In this document: piece after piece, positions 7,848 through 17,430 of the stretch
Layout of the letters: each line of letters begins with the position of its first letter
Numbering within the stretch: the stretch's first letter is position 1
Source of the DNA: Polyangia bacterium
Lineage (GTDB): Bacteria; Myxococcota_A; Polyangia; Nannocystales; Nannocystaceae
DNA length: 64,000 bases
Assembly: GCA_030424595.1 (NCBI GenBank)
Contig: JAUHWG010000018.1
Coordinates: 124,001 to 188,000 of the forward strand
Reading direction: 5' to 3'
Position numbers and translations under genes: made by a program
The notes under the pieces: generated by a model
Databases searched by the model: none
What the model saw: only the letters and a program-made list of their open reading frames with translations
What the model was told of the DNA's origin: nothing

Positions 7848-8710
7848 GAGAGCGACAATTCGAGCCCGCAGAGGGTCCTGCAAAGGCCCGACGTGCGCCT
7901 GAGCGGGAGCCCTTTCCGTTCACCCCGGTCGATCCGGACACGCTCCGGGCCGCCTGCAAGGGTTTTTCTGGGCTCGCCCGCTACCACCGCCTGGAGGTCC
8001 GCGGCCTCGAACGGATCCCCCGCGGGCCGGCGATCCTCGTCGGCAATCACAACGGCGGCCTGAGCCCGATCGACGGGCTCTTCCTGATCCACTACTACCG
8101 CCTGCTCGGATACGACCGGCCGATCTACACCCTGGCCCACGACATCCTCTTTCGGATCCCGCGGATCGCCGAGATCCTCAACTCGATCGGCATCGTCCCC
8201 GCCTCGCGGGAGACCGCCCGCGAGGTGCTGGAGGCCGGTCACAAGCTCCTGGTCTTCCCCGGCGGGGACATCGAGAACATGCGCCCCTTCACCCAGCGGC
8301 GGCGGGTGGTGCTCGGCGGCCGTCGGGGCTTCGCCCGCCTCGCGCTCAAGCAGGGGGTGCCGATCATCCCGGTGGTCAACGCCGGCGCCCACGAGACGCT
8401 GGTGGTCCTCTCCCAAGGTCGGCGCTTGGCGAAGGCGATCGGCGCCGATCGCTTCGCCCGGGTCCACTCGATCCCGCTGATCTTCGCCCTGCCGTGGGGC
8501 TTCCTCTTCGGGCCGATGGCGGCGCTGCCCTACCTGCCCTTGCCGGCGAAGGTGACGGTCCAGGTCGGCCACCCGATCGAGCCGGCGGCCTGGGAGGACA
8601 TGGACCATCCCGACGAGCTGGCGGACGAGCTCTACCTCCAGGTCGAGCAGACGATGCAGTACATGCTGAGCGAGCTCTACACGGAGCGCCTGCTCCCGGT
8701 CGTGGGCTAG
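7844..8710 (+). CDS. PlsC-type (glycerol) acyltransferase with CTG start
   Basis: A membrane-associated lysophospholipid/glycerol acyltransferase-like protein of about 288 aa. The catalytic block VGNHNGGLSPIDG (His and Asp retained) occurs at about residue 66, and the acceptor-binding block FPGGDIENMRPF further on. Later hydrophobic parts (IPLIFALPWGFLFG) suggest membrane contact. The frame is open from 7826 to 8710, yet contains no ATG, GTG or TTG before 8225, which lies after the catalytic His. Conservation therefore requires a start upstream. The only reasonable one is CTG at 7844, overlapping the hydrolase TGA as CTGA. An undetected frameshift in the hydrolase tail is the alternative. Confidence 0.8.
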   Translation: MRERQFEPAEGPAKARRAPEREPFPFTPVDPDTLRAACKGFSGLARYHRLEVRGLERIPRGPAILVGNHNGGLSPIDGLFLIHYYRLLGYDRPIYTLAHDILFRIPRIAEILNSIGIVPASRETAREVLEAGHKLLVFPGGDIENMRPFTQRRRVVLGGRRGFARLALKQGVPIIPVVNAGAHETLVVLSQGRRLAKAIGADRFARVHSIPLIFALPWGFLFGPMAALPYLPLPAKVTVQVGHPIEPAAWEDMDHPDELADELYLQVEQTMQYMLSELYTERLLPVVG

Positions 8711-8745
8711 CTCGTCGGCCGGCTCGAGAGCGGGGCGGCGGGCTC

Positions 8746-10761
8746 CTAGGGCACGCTCCAGAGCTTGATCCGCTGGTCGCTGCCGCCGCTCGCGAGGATC
8801 GAGCCGTCCGGAGAGAAGGCGAGGCTCTCGACCGCTCGAGCATGGCCTTCGCGTACGCCGAGGCGATCGCCGCTCCCCTGATCGACGAGGACGATGCCGT
8901 TGTAGCTGGAGAGGGCGACGCGCGCCCTGGCAGGGGAGACGATGAGGTGCGCGTCGTAGTCGGCGTCGAAGGTGCCGAGGCTGCCGAGCCGTTCGCCGCT
9001 GCCCAGGTCCCAGCGGTAGAGGCCGTCGTAGTCGAGGCTTATGAGCTCGCTGTCGGAGGCGAACGCGAGCTCGCGGATCTCGCGGGAGCTCGAGGTCGAG
9101 AGGAGCTGGCGCCCGGTCGCGACGTCGACGGCGACGAGCGGGTAGCGAGCGTCGGCCGCCTCGTCCGCGAGGGTACCGGCGAGGGCGACTCGCGTACCGT
9201 CGGGGGAGAGCGCGCCGGTGTTGAAGTTTCGCCAATCTCGCAGCGGCGTCGACGTGAGCAACGAGGCGGCGAGGGGATCGACCACGACCATCGTGTTCAC
9301 GGCCACGGCCCCGGCTCGGGGCGTCTCGCCCTGGGCCACATAGGGCGGCTCTAGAAGGCCTACGACCCGGATCTCCGAGCTCGATCCGACCCAGAGATCG
9401 GCGACGCGGAAGTGCCCCGCGCCGAGGTCGTCGCTGGCGATCGAGGGGGTGCTCAGGGTCCGCCGGAGCTGGGCGGTCTCGGGGTCGTAGACGCTGACCT
9501 GACCGTTCCCGTCGACGCCGACCAGGGACTCGCCGTCGCTGGAGAAGGCGAGGTCGCGGAGACGCTGGCCGTCGTCGGCCCGCTGGAGGAGCTCGCCGTC
9601 GTCGACCCGCCAGAGGATGAGCTCGTCGTCGGCGGCCGAGGCGAGCACCTCCCCGTCGGGGGAGAAGGCGAGGGCGTGCACCCAGAGGGAGTGGATGCCG
9701 TACGCGTCCCCCAGGAGCGTCAGCTGGATCGATGCCAGCGAGCTGCCGTGGCCGCTGAACCAGCCGCCGAGGGTGCGAATCTCGCCTTCGGCGGGGATCC
9801 GCGAGGCGATGTAGCCGCCCGTGAAGACGAGCGCGAGGAGGACGCCCAGGATCCGCGCGGGGCGGCGCAGGGTCTTGCCGGGGCGAGGGCGTTGCCTTGG
9901 GGCGGCGGGCGGCTCGATCGTCGCGACGGCCTTCGGGTCGAGGCGGGCGAGGGCCTCGGTCGCGCTCCCGAGCCGATTGCGGAGGCCGGGCTCGATCATC
10001 GCCAGCAAGGGCTCGCTGAGCTCCTGAGGGAGCGAGAGGAGGCTGCGAGGGTCGATCTGACCGCTCTCCGGATCGACCGGGAGGTCCTCGGGTTGGCGCC
10101 GGGTCGCGAGGCAGATGAAGGTCATGCCCAGGCTGAAGAGGTCGCTCGCCGGCTCGGCTCGGCCGCGGATCTGCTCCGGCGCCATGTAGCCGAAGGTCCC
10201 GACCGAGGTGGTGGTCGTCGACTCTGTGAAGGCGAGGCGGACCGCGCCGAAGTCGATCAGGAAGAGACGGCCGTCGCGGATCATCAGGTTGCGCGGCTTG
10301 ATGTCGCGGTGGACGACCGGCGGCAGGCGAGCGTGGAGGTAGGCGAGGACCTCGAGGGCGTCGCGGAGGTAGGCCCGAAACTGGTCTTGCGAGAGGCTCT
10401 CGCTCGCCTTGGCGACCTCGTCGAGGGTCCGGCCGTCGATGTACTCCTGGACCAGGGCGAAGCGACCCTGCTCGCGATCGAGGACCGCGTCGACGTAGGC
10501 GGGGATCCCGGGGTGATCCAGGGTGCGGAGGGTCGCCACCTCGCGCTCGAAGAGATCGAGGGACTTCCACTCCTCGATCATCGACAGGCGGAGCTCTTTG
10601 AGGACGAAGGGCGCGCCGTCGGAGACGCGGTGGCAGAGGTAGGTGATCCCCGAGGATCCCCTGCCTAGCTCCCGCTCGGCGATGTATCGGCCGCTCGCGC
10701 CGTCGAGGGGCGGTGGCAGCCCGTCGCTCGTTTCCACGCCTCTACCTTCAATCCCGGCCAT
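8746..10761 (-). CDS. Ser/Thr protein kinase with WD40-like repeats
   Basis: A 671-aa Hanks-type kinase. The kinase domain spans about residues 27-290, with the Gly loop GRGSSG, Lys in FVLKELRL, the catalytic loop HRDIKPRN, the DFG motif and a YMAPEQ activation-segment end. A single membrane helix (about 305-325, ILGVLLALVFTGGYIA) separates it from a C-terminal half of WD40/propeller-like repeats, two of which are clear (LAFSPDGEVLASAADDELILW and LAFSPDGSILASGGSDQRIKLW). The kinase is cytoplasmic and the propeller probably periplasmic if the helix spans once. GACAAT lies 6 nt before the ATG at 10761, supporting this start. Such kinase-propeller proteins are typical of myxobacteria. Confidence 0.93.
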   Translation of the reverse strand: MAGIEGRGVETSDGLPPPLDGASGRYIAERELGRGSSGITYLCHRVSDGAPFVLKELRLSMIEEWKSLDLFEREVATLRTLDHPGIPAYVDAVLDREQGRFALVQEYIDGRTLDEVAKASESLSQDQFRAYLRDALEVLAYLHARLPPVVHRDIKPRNLMIRDGRLFLIDFGAVRLAFTESTTTTSVGTFGYMAPEQIRGRAEPASDLFSLGMTFICLATRRQPEDLPVDPESGQIDPRSLLSLPQELSEPLLAMIEPGLRNRLGSATEALARLDPKAVATIEPPAAPRQRPRPGKTLRRPARILGVLLALVFTGGYIASRIPAEGEIRTLGGWFSGHGSSLASIQLTLLGDAYGIHSLWVHALAFSPDGEVLASAADDELILWRVDDGELLQRADDGQRLRDLAFSSDGESLVGVDGNGQVSVYDPETAQLRRTLSTPSIASDDLGAGHFRVADLWVGSSSEIRVVGLLEPPYVAQGETPRAGAVAVNTMVVVDPLAASLLTSTPLRDWRNFNTGALSPDGTRVALAGTLADEAADARYPLVAVDVATGRQLLSTSSSREIRELAFASDSELISLDYDGLYRWDLGSGERLGSLGTFDADYDAHLIVSPARARVALSSYNGIVLVDQGSGDRLGVREGHARAVESLAFSPDGSILASGGSDQRIKLWSVP

Positions 10762-10992
10762 CGCCGGATTGTCGCACGCCGCCGGCGAGCGTGCCCCGCT
10801 CCCGCGGGACGTGGCGGGGCGAAGTCGCGTTTCACGGCGGCTAGGCGCCCGGCCTGCTGCGCGCGCGTGAGCCGGTCCGGCGGGGCGCTGGAGAACGTGT
10901 CGCTCCTGAGCGAGAGCGCGGTCTCCTGGGGGTCGGTCATCGGCCCCGCGCGAGCGACCAAGTCGTCGACACGCGCAGCTCGGTGCTCCGCG

Positions 10993-13900
10993 CTAGATCG
11001 GCGGCCCCGCGACCAGCTTGACGCTCGCCCCCGAGGCGAGGCCGAGGGTGAGCGTCCCCTCCACCTTGACCGTCGCCAGCGCCGAGTAGCGGTAGGTCTG
11101 CTCGCCGCGGACGTCGTGGCCGTTGACCGAGGTGATCACGTCGCCGACCTTGAGCCCGGCCTTCGCCGCGGGCCCTCCGGGGCGGACGACGCCGATGGTG
11201 AGCGTCCGCTTGCTCCACTCCTCTTCGGGCTCTGGCTCGCGGAGCGCGTAGCCGAGGTCGCCGGGCCTCTCGGTGTCGACGACGCGCTTCTTGATCAGCT
11301 CGATCGCCCCGATATCCTGGGCCTTCGGCTCGGCGGGCAAGGTCCGCGCCAGCGTGGTCCAAGCGTAGTCTTCGCTACCGCCCCAGCTCTGGGACATGAC
11401 GGAGACCCGGACCTCTCCGGAGGGCGCATGTGCGACCTCGAATTCTCCGCTGGCGTCGCTGACATCTTTGCGCTCCCCGCCCTGGTCGCCGAAGATCACG
11501 CCGCCGCCGTTGCGCGGTGAGATGACCACCTTCATGCCGACCACGGGCTCGCCAGAGTCGAGGTCGACGAGGCGACCGCGGACTCTGACCTGGGCGACGA
11601 GCTCGAGCTTGAGATCGCCGCGCTCTTCGCCCTCCTCAAGGGACACCTTGGTGTTCGCGGTGCCCTCGCCCGCGGTCACAGCGACCTCGTAGTTCCCGCC
11701 TGGAACCTCCTCAAAGGAGAATCCACCGCCTGTCCGGAAGAAGGTGTCACTGCGCCCGTAGCCCGACTCTCGGTCGCGTAGCGTGACCTGGAACTCCTCC
11801 GGCGGGCTCCCGCCGGCGACGACGATGACCCCCGCCAGCGCGCCGGTCTCCTCCAGAGTGACCGTCACCTCGCTGTCGGTCGAGACCCCCTCGGCGAAGC
11901 CCTCGCCGCCGCCTTTGCGCCGGGCGCGGACCGTATAGGTCCCAACGGTCAGGTCGTCGAGGGTGAAGCTGCCGTCCTGATCGGTGAGCACCGGCCGTCG
12001 ATCCCAGTCGCCCCAACGACTCTGGCGGACGTCGCTCCCCGTCGACTTGGTCGCGCTGTCGCTCTCGCGGGTCGCCGAGAGGAAGGCGTCGGTGACCGGT
12101 CCGCCGTCGGCGTCGACCACATGTCCACGGATCGACGCGCCCTTGGCCTCGACGCGAAGCTCGATCTCCGCGGTCTCCCCCTCCTCGACGGTGAGCTCCT
12201 CCCCTTGAGGATCGTCGTCGGTCGTCCCCGGGGCGCGCAGGCTGTGGCTCCAATTCTGCGAGGCCGTCGCCCTGTATGACCCCGGGCGGACATGCTCGAG
12301 CTCAAAGGTGCCGTCGTCCTTCGTCCGGGTCGACGTCGACCCCTGGCCGAGGAAGATCCTTCGTCCGCCACGATCCTTACTGCGGAGGTTGATCTCGACG
12401 TCGCCCACGGGCTCGCCGCGCTCGTCGATCACCCGCCCCCTGACCGAGCCCACCGCCGGCAGCTCGACCTTGATCCCGTCGACATCGCTGTCCTCGGGGA
12501 CGACGACCTCGACAGGCTCGTCCGGCCCGGGGAGATCCCCCGTGATCGTCAGCTCATGGGTGCCGGGCTTGAGCCCGTAGATCGCGAAGGTGCCGTCATC
12601 TTCTGTCATGCGGCCCCACGTCGAGGTCTGGCGGGCCCGCGGGTTCGCGGCGTCGGTCTTCATGGTCGACCGGACCCTCATCTCCCGCGCCGGCTCGCCA
12701 GCGGCGGTCAGCACCTGGCCGCGGATCGTCTGCCCGCCGACGACGGACCAGCGTAGCCCCGAGGCCGCCTCCGTGACCGTCAGCGGCTCGTAGGTCTCCT
12801 CTGGGACGTATCCGTCGCAGCTGACGTTGACGTCGTACGTCCCCGGTAGCACCCCCTGGAGGTGGACGGATCCGTCGGCCTCGGGACTCGCCGAGAAGCG
12901 CCGCTGACTCTTCGGATCGGTGAGAGACACGCTGCCGGAATCGCAGACCTCGCCGTCGTCGGGTACGATCGAGCCGCTCAGCGCGAACGCAGGGTGGACC
13001 TCGACGATGACCGTGTCGCTGGTCTCGCCGAGGCCGAGCTGGACCTCGGCCGAGGCGACCCCGTAGTGCTCGTCGTCATAGGCCGTAGGCTTGTACGAGC
13101 CCGGATCGAGCCCATCGATCCTGAAGGTCCCGTCGGCGTCGGTGATCGCGGCGGGGCCGTATCCCCAATTGGATCGCGCGCCCCAGCTGCTCGGGTCGAC
13201 GCTGATCCCTGCGACCGGTGTCTCTGTCCCGGCGAGGACGACCTTGCCGATGAGCACAGACTCCGGCGTCAAGAGGATGTCAAAGTCGTGACCCGGCGCG
13301 AAGCCCCGGTCTCGACCCCAGGTGTAGCCCTCGGCGCCAGCTCTCACCCCAGTGACCCCAGGGGCGACCCAGAGCGAGAAGCGACCCTCCTCGTCGGACT
13401 CGGTCATCGCCCCCGCGCCTCGCACCTGCGCCCCCTCGAGCACCCCGCCGCTGATGTCGCGGACAGTGCCAAAGATCTGGGCGCCGCCGGGCTTGAGGAC
13501 GATGTCGACGTCCTTGCGCTCGGCGCCGACCATCAGCAGCACCGCTCGCCGCTTTCGCCGGCCCTCGCCGTGGGTGTGCTCGCCGGGCCTGTACTCCGGC
13601 GCGCTCGCGCTGACGCTGTGCTGGACCGGGAAGAGCCCGCCTAGGCGATAGGTCCCGTCCGCCTCGGTCTGCGTGCAGAAGGGTGAGCGCACGTCGCTTC
13701 GCAGGAGCTTGCGAGAGCTCGCCGAGGCGCAGACCTGGGCCCCGGCGATCGGCGAGCCTTCGGGGTCCCGCACCGTCCCGCTGAGGGCGGCCCGCTCGGC
13801 GATGAGCACCTCGTCGCGGCCGAGGCTCAGCTTCTTCGCCTGGAGCCCGGAGCCGTCGCCCGCGCGAGCTGTGGCGCTGGTCGTCGCCTGGTCGTCGTCT

Positions 13901-14031
13901 GTGGGGCTGCCATCGTCACCGCTGCTGGACCAGAGCCAGTAGGCAGCTCCGCAGGCAAGGAGCGCGACCGGCACGAGCAGCCGCCGACCTGAGGATGAAG
14001 GAGTAGAAGAGCGATCCAGAGAGTCGGGCAT
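10993..14031 (-). CDS. Large exported protein with carboxypeptidase-regulatory-like repeats and a C-terminal PDZ domain
   Basis: About 1012 aa. An N-terminal membrane anchor (residues about 18-38, RRLLVPVALLACGAAYWLW) is followed by an acidic Ser/Thr linker. Eight or more beta-sandwich repeats of the carboxypeptidase-regulatory-like type (G-x-V-x-D-x-x-G-x-P-v, then dGtF-x-i-x-x-l-x-P-G-x-Y) fill residues about 85-870. The last ~90 residues are a PDZ domain with the GGPAAKAGLKVGDVITSVNG core. No protease domain is present, so a scaffold or binding role in the envelope is more likely than catalysis. The Met at 14031 is chosen because the hydrophobic anchor follows at the right distance; the frame is open to 14166 but that extension is not signal-like. 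Confidence 0.88.
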   Translation of the reverse strand: MPDSLDRSSTPSSSGRRLLVPVALLACGAAYWLWSSSGDDGSPTDDDQATTSATARAGDGSGLQAKKLSLGRDEVLIAERAALSGTVRDPEGSPIAGAQVCASASSRKLLRSDVRSPFCTQTEADGTYRLGGLFPVQHSVSASAPEYRPGEHTHGEGRRKRRAVLLMVGAERKDVDIVLKPGGAQIFGTVRDISGGVLEGAQVRGAGAMTESDEEGRFSLWVAPGVTGVRAGAEGYTWGRDRGFAPGHDFDILLTPESVLIGKVVLAGTETPVAGISVDPSSWGARSNWGYGPAAITDADGTFRIDGLDPGSYKPTAYDDEHYGVASAEVQLGLGETSDTVIVEVHPAFALSGSIVPDDGEVCDSGSVSLTDPKSQRRFSASPEADGSVHLQGVLPGTYDVNVSCDGYVPEETYEPLTVTEAASGLRWSVVGGQTIRGQVLTAAGEPAREMRVRSTMKTDAANPRARQTSTWGRMTEDDGTFAIYGLKPGTHELTITGDLPGPDEPVEVVVPEDSDVDGIKVELPAVGSVRGRVIDERGEPVGDVEINLRSKDRGGRRIFLGQGSTSTRTKDDGTFELEHVRPGSYRATASQNWSHSLRAPGTTDDDPQGEELTVEEGETAEIELRVEAKGASIRGHVVDADGGPVTDAFLSATRESDSATKSTGSDVRQSRWGDWDRRPVLTDQDGSFTLDDLTVGTYTVRARRKGGGEGFAEGVSTDSEVTVTLEETGALAGVIVVAGGSPPEEFQVTLRDRESGYGRSDTFFRTGGGFSFEEVPGGNYEVAVTAGEGTANTKVSLEEGEERGDLKLELVAQVRVRGRLVDLDSGEPVVGMKVVISPRNGGGVIFGDQGGERKDVSDASGEFEVAHAPSGEVRVSVMSQSWGGSEDYAWTTLARTLPAEPKAQDIGAIELIKKRVVDTERPGDLGYALREPEPEEEWSKRTLTIGVVRPGGPAAKAGLKVGDVITSVNGHDVRGEQTYRYSALATVKVEGTLTLGLASGASVKLVAGPPI

Positions 14032-14423
14032 CGGCGAATGATCGGTGGCGACAGTGCGAGCGGGCGCGAGCCCTCGCCGAAGGAGAGTACAGGATCTGTC
14101 CCGAGACAACGGCGGACGATCTGTCACTCCGGACGAGCGCCGGGGGCACGATGACGGCCGCACCATGACGGCCGCATCATGACGGCCGCATCGGACTGCG
14201 GACTGCGGACTGCGGACTGCGGAGGTCGAGGGTGCTAGACACTACGCATGCGAGCCGGAGTGGATCTGCTCGCCGGTCGACGACTTGTCTAGGAATCTGG
14301 ACAGTGCGCGGTGGTGGTGGTGCCGACCGCTGGCCGAGGGAGCGGAGCGATCCCCGTGTTCTCCGTGCTCGCCGAAGCTCATAGGGCCTCGTCGGTCGCC
14401 TGAGGAGCGTGAGGAGGCCGGGC
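14032..14423. other. Intergenic stretch with two minisatellites
   Basis: No gene is seen. Between the two minus-strand genes lie three 14-bp units (14151-14192) and four 7-bp units (14193-14220), described separately. The promoter of the PDZ protein should be here. Confidence 0.55.
14151..14220. repeat. 14-bp x3 plus 7-bp x4 tandem repeats
   Basis: ATGACGGCCGCACC/ATC occurs three times at 14151-14192, followed without a gap by GGACTGC four times at 14193-14220. Two unrelated arrays back to back suggest slippage-prone sequence. Confidence 0.85.
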
Positions 14424-16085
14424 CTACTGGAGGCTCTCGAGGAGGGCCTTCAGGACAGCTTGGATCTCAGCCAAGCTGGCGTCTTGCGGCAGCTTGACCT
14501 CCGCGAGGCTGGCGCGACCGAGGGCGGCCTCGGCAGCGCTGATGTAGGCATCGGGGGCGCCGGGGGCCTCGTTCCACAGGCGGAGCGCCTCGCTGTAGCG
14601 GACGATCGCGGCGCCCTTGTGGAGCTGGGTGACCCCCTTCGCCTGGAGCTCGCCGAAGGTGGTCTCGACGAGGAGGCTCTCGGTCTTGTAGCTCTGGGTG
14701 TCGAAGTACTCGACCTTGACCTTGAGCGGGCTCTCGCTGTCGACCTCGTCCGGGTCGCAGGAGGCGAGGCGCTCGAAGTAGACCAGCGACTCGTTTTGGC
14801 GCAGGGGCTGGCCGAGGTTCTCGCGCTTGGTGTCCTCGTAGACGAACTCCTCCGGGAGCCTGCGGCGAAAGCCCGGGGGGAGGGTGACGTTGACCGTAAG
14901 GTCGCGGGCGGCGACGAGCATCAGGCCGAGGAAGCGCTCGCCGAGGGTCGCTGTGGCCTCGTCGGTGGAGCCGATGAAGAGCGTGGGGCCGCCGCCCACA
15001 GCGGCGACAGAGTCCATCAGCGCCGGCTGGTAGCCGCCGTAAGTGCCGACGCCGACGCCGACGAGGTGGATGCCCTCGGCTTCGCCATCATCGGTCGCGT
15101 GGGCGGCGATCAGGTCGAGCGCCTTGGTGTCCGCCGCGGCTCCGCCGTCGCTCATCAGGATCACCCTGCTGACGCGCTCGGGATCGTAGATCTCGGCGGC
15201 GAGCTGGTAGCCGGCGGAGAGCCCGGCGTAGAGGTCGCTGCCGCCGGTCGCCTCCAGGTTCTCGACGAGATCGACGAGGGTCGGGTCGAGGGGACCTGCG
15301 ACCTTGTGGTAGGCGATGAGGGCGGGCTCTTCGCTGGTCCAGGTGACGATCGAGACCCGATCCCCCGCGCGGAGCTCACCCAGGAGCGCCATGCAGGCGT
15401 CCTTGAGGAGCATCACCGGGACGCCCTTCATCGACCCAGAGACGTCGAGGACGAGCGTCAGGTCGAGCGGCGGTCGCTCGGCCGCGCTCATCCACGGGCC
15501 TGTGACGCCGATCTGGAGCTCGTAGGAGCCCTCCGGTTGGTCCTTCGGGGCGAAGAGCTCGACCTGCACCGCGAGCTCGCCAGGGGCCGCCGCCGGGTAG
15601 TCGAAGGGGTAGTAGGCGAGGAACTCCCAGGGCCGGATGAAGAGATCGCCGAAGACACCCCAACCGTCGAGCACGGCCATCCTCGCCTGGACCGGCGAGA
15701 CCATCGCGTTGCTGTCGGGGAGGTCGAGCTCGATGCTGGTGCTCTGGTCGGCGTCGCAGACCTCGTCGTCGCCGCCGTAGCCGGGGATCGCATCGCCAGC
15801 GCTGCCGCTGTCGGGTCCGGTCGTGGGATCGCCGGTGGTCGACGTGCTGCCGTTCGGCCCGGTCGTCGCGTCGCCGCTGGTGTTCTCCGAGTCGGAGGCC
15901 GAGCCGTCACCGGTGGTCGAGCTGCCCTCATCGTCGGTCGTCGTCCCGTCGGTGGCGGCGGCCGAGGACATGGACTCGGTCTCGGCGTCGTTGGGCGCAG
16001 AGTTCGAGCAGGCGGCGGAGGAGGTGGCGAGCAGGAGCGCCGCAGGCAACGCTCGGTGTAGGCGCTTAAGGTAGTTATGGGACAT
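14424..16085 (-). CDS. Lipoprotein with von Willebrand factor A domain (YfbK-like)
   Basis: A 553-aa envelope lipoprotein. The signal peptide ends in a lipobox (Ser-Ala-Ala-Cys at about residues 22-25). A Ser/Thr/Gly/Asp linker follows to about 90, then a region like the N-terminal part of YfbK-type proteins (VFGDLFIRPWEFLAYYPFDY). The VWA domain has an intact MIDAS start (LVLDVSGSMKG) and MSDGGAA. A C-terminal YfbK-like domain carries Tyr/Phe-rich strands and an Ala-rich helical end. Role: metal-dependent protein binding at the cell surface. The Met at 16085 gives a normal signal peptide; the frame extends to 16223 without one. Confidence 0.9.
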   Translation of the reverse strand: MSHNYLKRLHRALPAALLLATSSAACSNSAPNDAETESMSSAAATDGTTTDDEGSSTTGDGSASDSENTSGDATTGPNGSTSTTGDPTTGPDSGSAGDAIPGYGGDDEVCDADQSTSIELDLPDSNAMVSPVQARMAVLDGWGVFGDLFIRPWEFLAYYPFDYPAAAPGELAVQVELFAPKDQPEGSYELQIGVTGPWMSAAERPPLDLTLVLDVSGSMKGVPVMLLKDACMALLGELRAGDRVSIVTWTSEEPALIAYHKVAGPLDPTLVDLVENLEATGGSDLYAGLSAGYQLAAEIYDPERVSRVILMSDGGAAADTKALDLIAAHATDDGEAEGIHLVGVGVGTYGGYQPALMDSVAAVGGGPTLFIGSTDEATATLGERFLGLMLVAARDLTVNVTLPPGFRRRLPEEFVYEDTKRENLGQPLRQNESLVYFERLASCDPDEVDSESPLKVKVEYFDTQSYKTESLLVETTFGELQAKGVTQLHKGAAIVRYSEALRLWNEAPGAPDAYISAAEAALGRASLAEVKLPQDASLAEIQAVLKALLESLQ

Positions 16086-16637
16086 CAAGGTAACCCTCGA
16101 TTGACCGCTCTCATCACCGATAAAGGGGAGTGATAGGAGGCGCTGAAAACGGCCGTTCTCTGGTATAGCACCGATCTTGGGGCCTCCGCCCGTCTTTGGA
16201 GGATGTCGCGCTGACCTCCTCATCGGCGCGTGACATCGAGCGGAGCCGGAGGAGCCGCGAGATCTGCGCAGAGCTCCGTCGTCGCCGCTTGCTGTCGTCG
16301 ACCGCGGTCATCGGTCGCCGCCTCGAGCTCGACGCTCGCCTCGCTCGCATGGCCCTAGGATCATGTTGCCTCGGAGAGAGCGCCGGGGGCTGGAGCCCGC
16401 GATCGTTCAGAGCGCCGGCGCCGCTGTCGGAGGCTCGGCGCCGCCGTCGGTGATCGACGTCCCGGCCGCGACGAGGGCGATTGTGTGCGCTCGGGCGGCA
16501 GGGGCTCGCGTCGGCGAGATGACCGGCGGGCTCCCGAGGGATCTCCACGAAGCGACGTTCTCCGCGGGCTGGCGAGCTGATAGCGTTCGGCGATGGACGA
16601 GCCGAACGAGCCGAACGAGAGGACCGAGAGGACCGAT
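16086..16637. other. Intergenic stretch between divergent genes
   Basis: The ~550 bp between the VWA lipoprotein and the DUF938 gene show no supported gene. The open frames on both strands are arginine-rich and have no domain. Immediately before the methyltransferase start there are short GAGCCGAAC and GAGGACC tandem units. Confidence 0.55.
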
Positions 16638-17240
16638 ATGAATGATCTTCGGCGCTTCGCCCCGGCGACGGCCCGCAATCGCGGGCCGATCCTGTCGGTG
16701 CTGGAGCGCGTGCTCCCCGAGGAGGGGACCCTCCTGGAGGTGGGCGCGGGGACCGGTGAGCACGCGGCCTTCATGGCCCCGCGCTTCCCTGGGATCGTCT
16801 GGCAACCGACCGATCCCGACGCGGAGGCGCGGGCGAGCATCGACGCCTGGCGAGCCCACGCCCTCGCGCCGAACCTGCGCTCAGCCCTAGAGCTCGACGC
16901 CTCTTCGGATACCTGGCCCTTTGAACATGTCGATGCGATCCTCGCGATCAACGTGGTCCACATCTCTCCGTGGACGACGACCGTGGGTCTCTTCGCCGGG
17001 GCTGGGCAGCGCCTCCGCGAGGGCGGGGTGCTCTATCTCTACGGGCCCTATCGGATCGACGGCGAGCACACAGCCCCGACCAACGTCGCCTTCGACGAGA
17101 GCCTCCGGAGACGGGATCCCCGCTGGGGCATCCGCGATCTCGAGGCGCTGGAAGAGCAGGCGGCGGCTCACGGGCTGGCGCTGCGGGAGCGGGTGGCGAT
17201 GCCGGCGAACAATTTCTCGCTGGTCTTCGCCCGCGCGTGA
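16638..17240 (+). CDS. DUF938 family SAM-dependent methyltransferase-like protein
   Basis: A 200-aa cytoplasmic protein matching the DUF938 family, which has a class I SAM-methyltransferase fold. The N-terminus (FAPATARNRGPILSVLERV) is followed by motif I (LLEVGAGTGEHAAFMA), an acidic motif (WQPTDPD), ILAINVVHISPW and GGVLYLYGPY. The family substrate is not known to me. The ATG at 16638 is preferred over one at 16593 because the 15 extra residues are encoded by a short tandem repeat, and AGGA sits about 6 nt upstream of 16638. The 3' end, including the stop codon, is tandemly duplicated just downstream. Confidence 0.88.
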   Translation: MNDLRRFAPATARNRGPILSVLERVLPEEGTLLEVGAGTGEHAAFMAPRFPGIVWQPTDPDAEARASIDAWRAHALAPNLRSALELDASSDTWPFEHVDAILAINVVHISPWTTTVGLFAGAGQRLREGGVLYLYGPYRIDGEHTAPTNVAFDESLRRRDPRWGIRDLEALEEQAAAHGLALRERVAMPANNFSLVFARA

Positions 17241-17273
17241 TCTCGCTGATCTTCGCCCGCGGCCCGCGCGTGA
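17215..17273. repeat. Tandem duplication of a gene 3' end including its stop
   Basis: The last 26 bp of the DUF938 gene (17215-17240, ending in TGA) are repeated at 17241-17273 with a one-base change and a 7-bp insertion. Three GCGTGAAC-like units follow to about 17291. This is a clear slippage or recombination product. Confidence 0.8.
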
Positions 17274-17430
17274 ACGCGTGAACGCGTGAACGCATGAAAG
17301 TGACCGCGCGTGAGGGGGCCCGCGCGTGAGGGTCCGTCGCTCGCAGCCTAGGGGGGGACGCCGAAGACCCCGGGGGACGCGGGCCGAGGGGAGGTCAGCG
17401 GCCTGGAGCGGGGGTTGTCGCCCCAGAACC

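Noticed and set aside
7778..10570. Very long minus-strand open frame (930 codons) overlapping the kinase-WD40 gene
   Set aside because: It is Arg/Pro-rich, has no domain and runs in another frame of a gene with clear kinase motifs; a GC-driven shadow.
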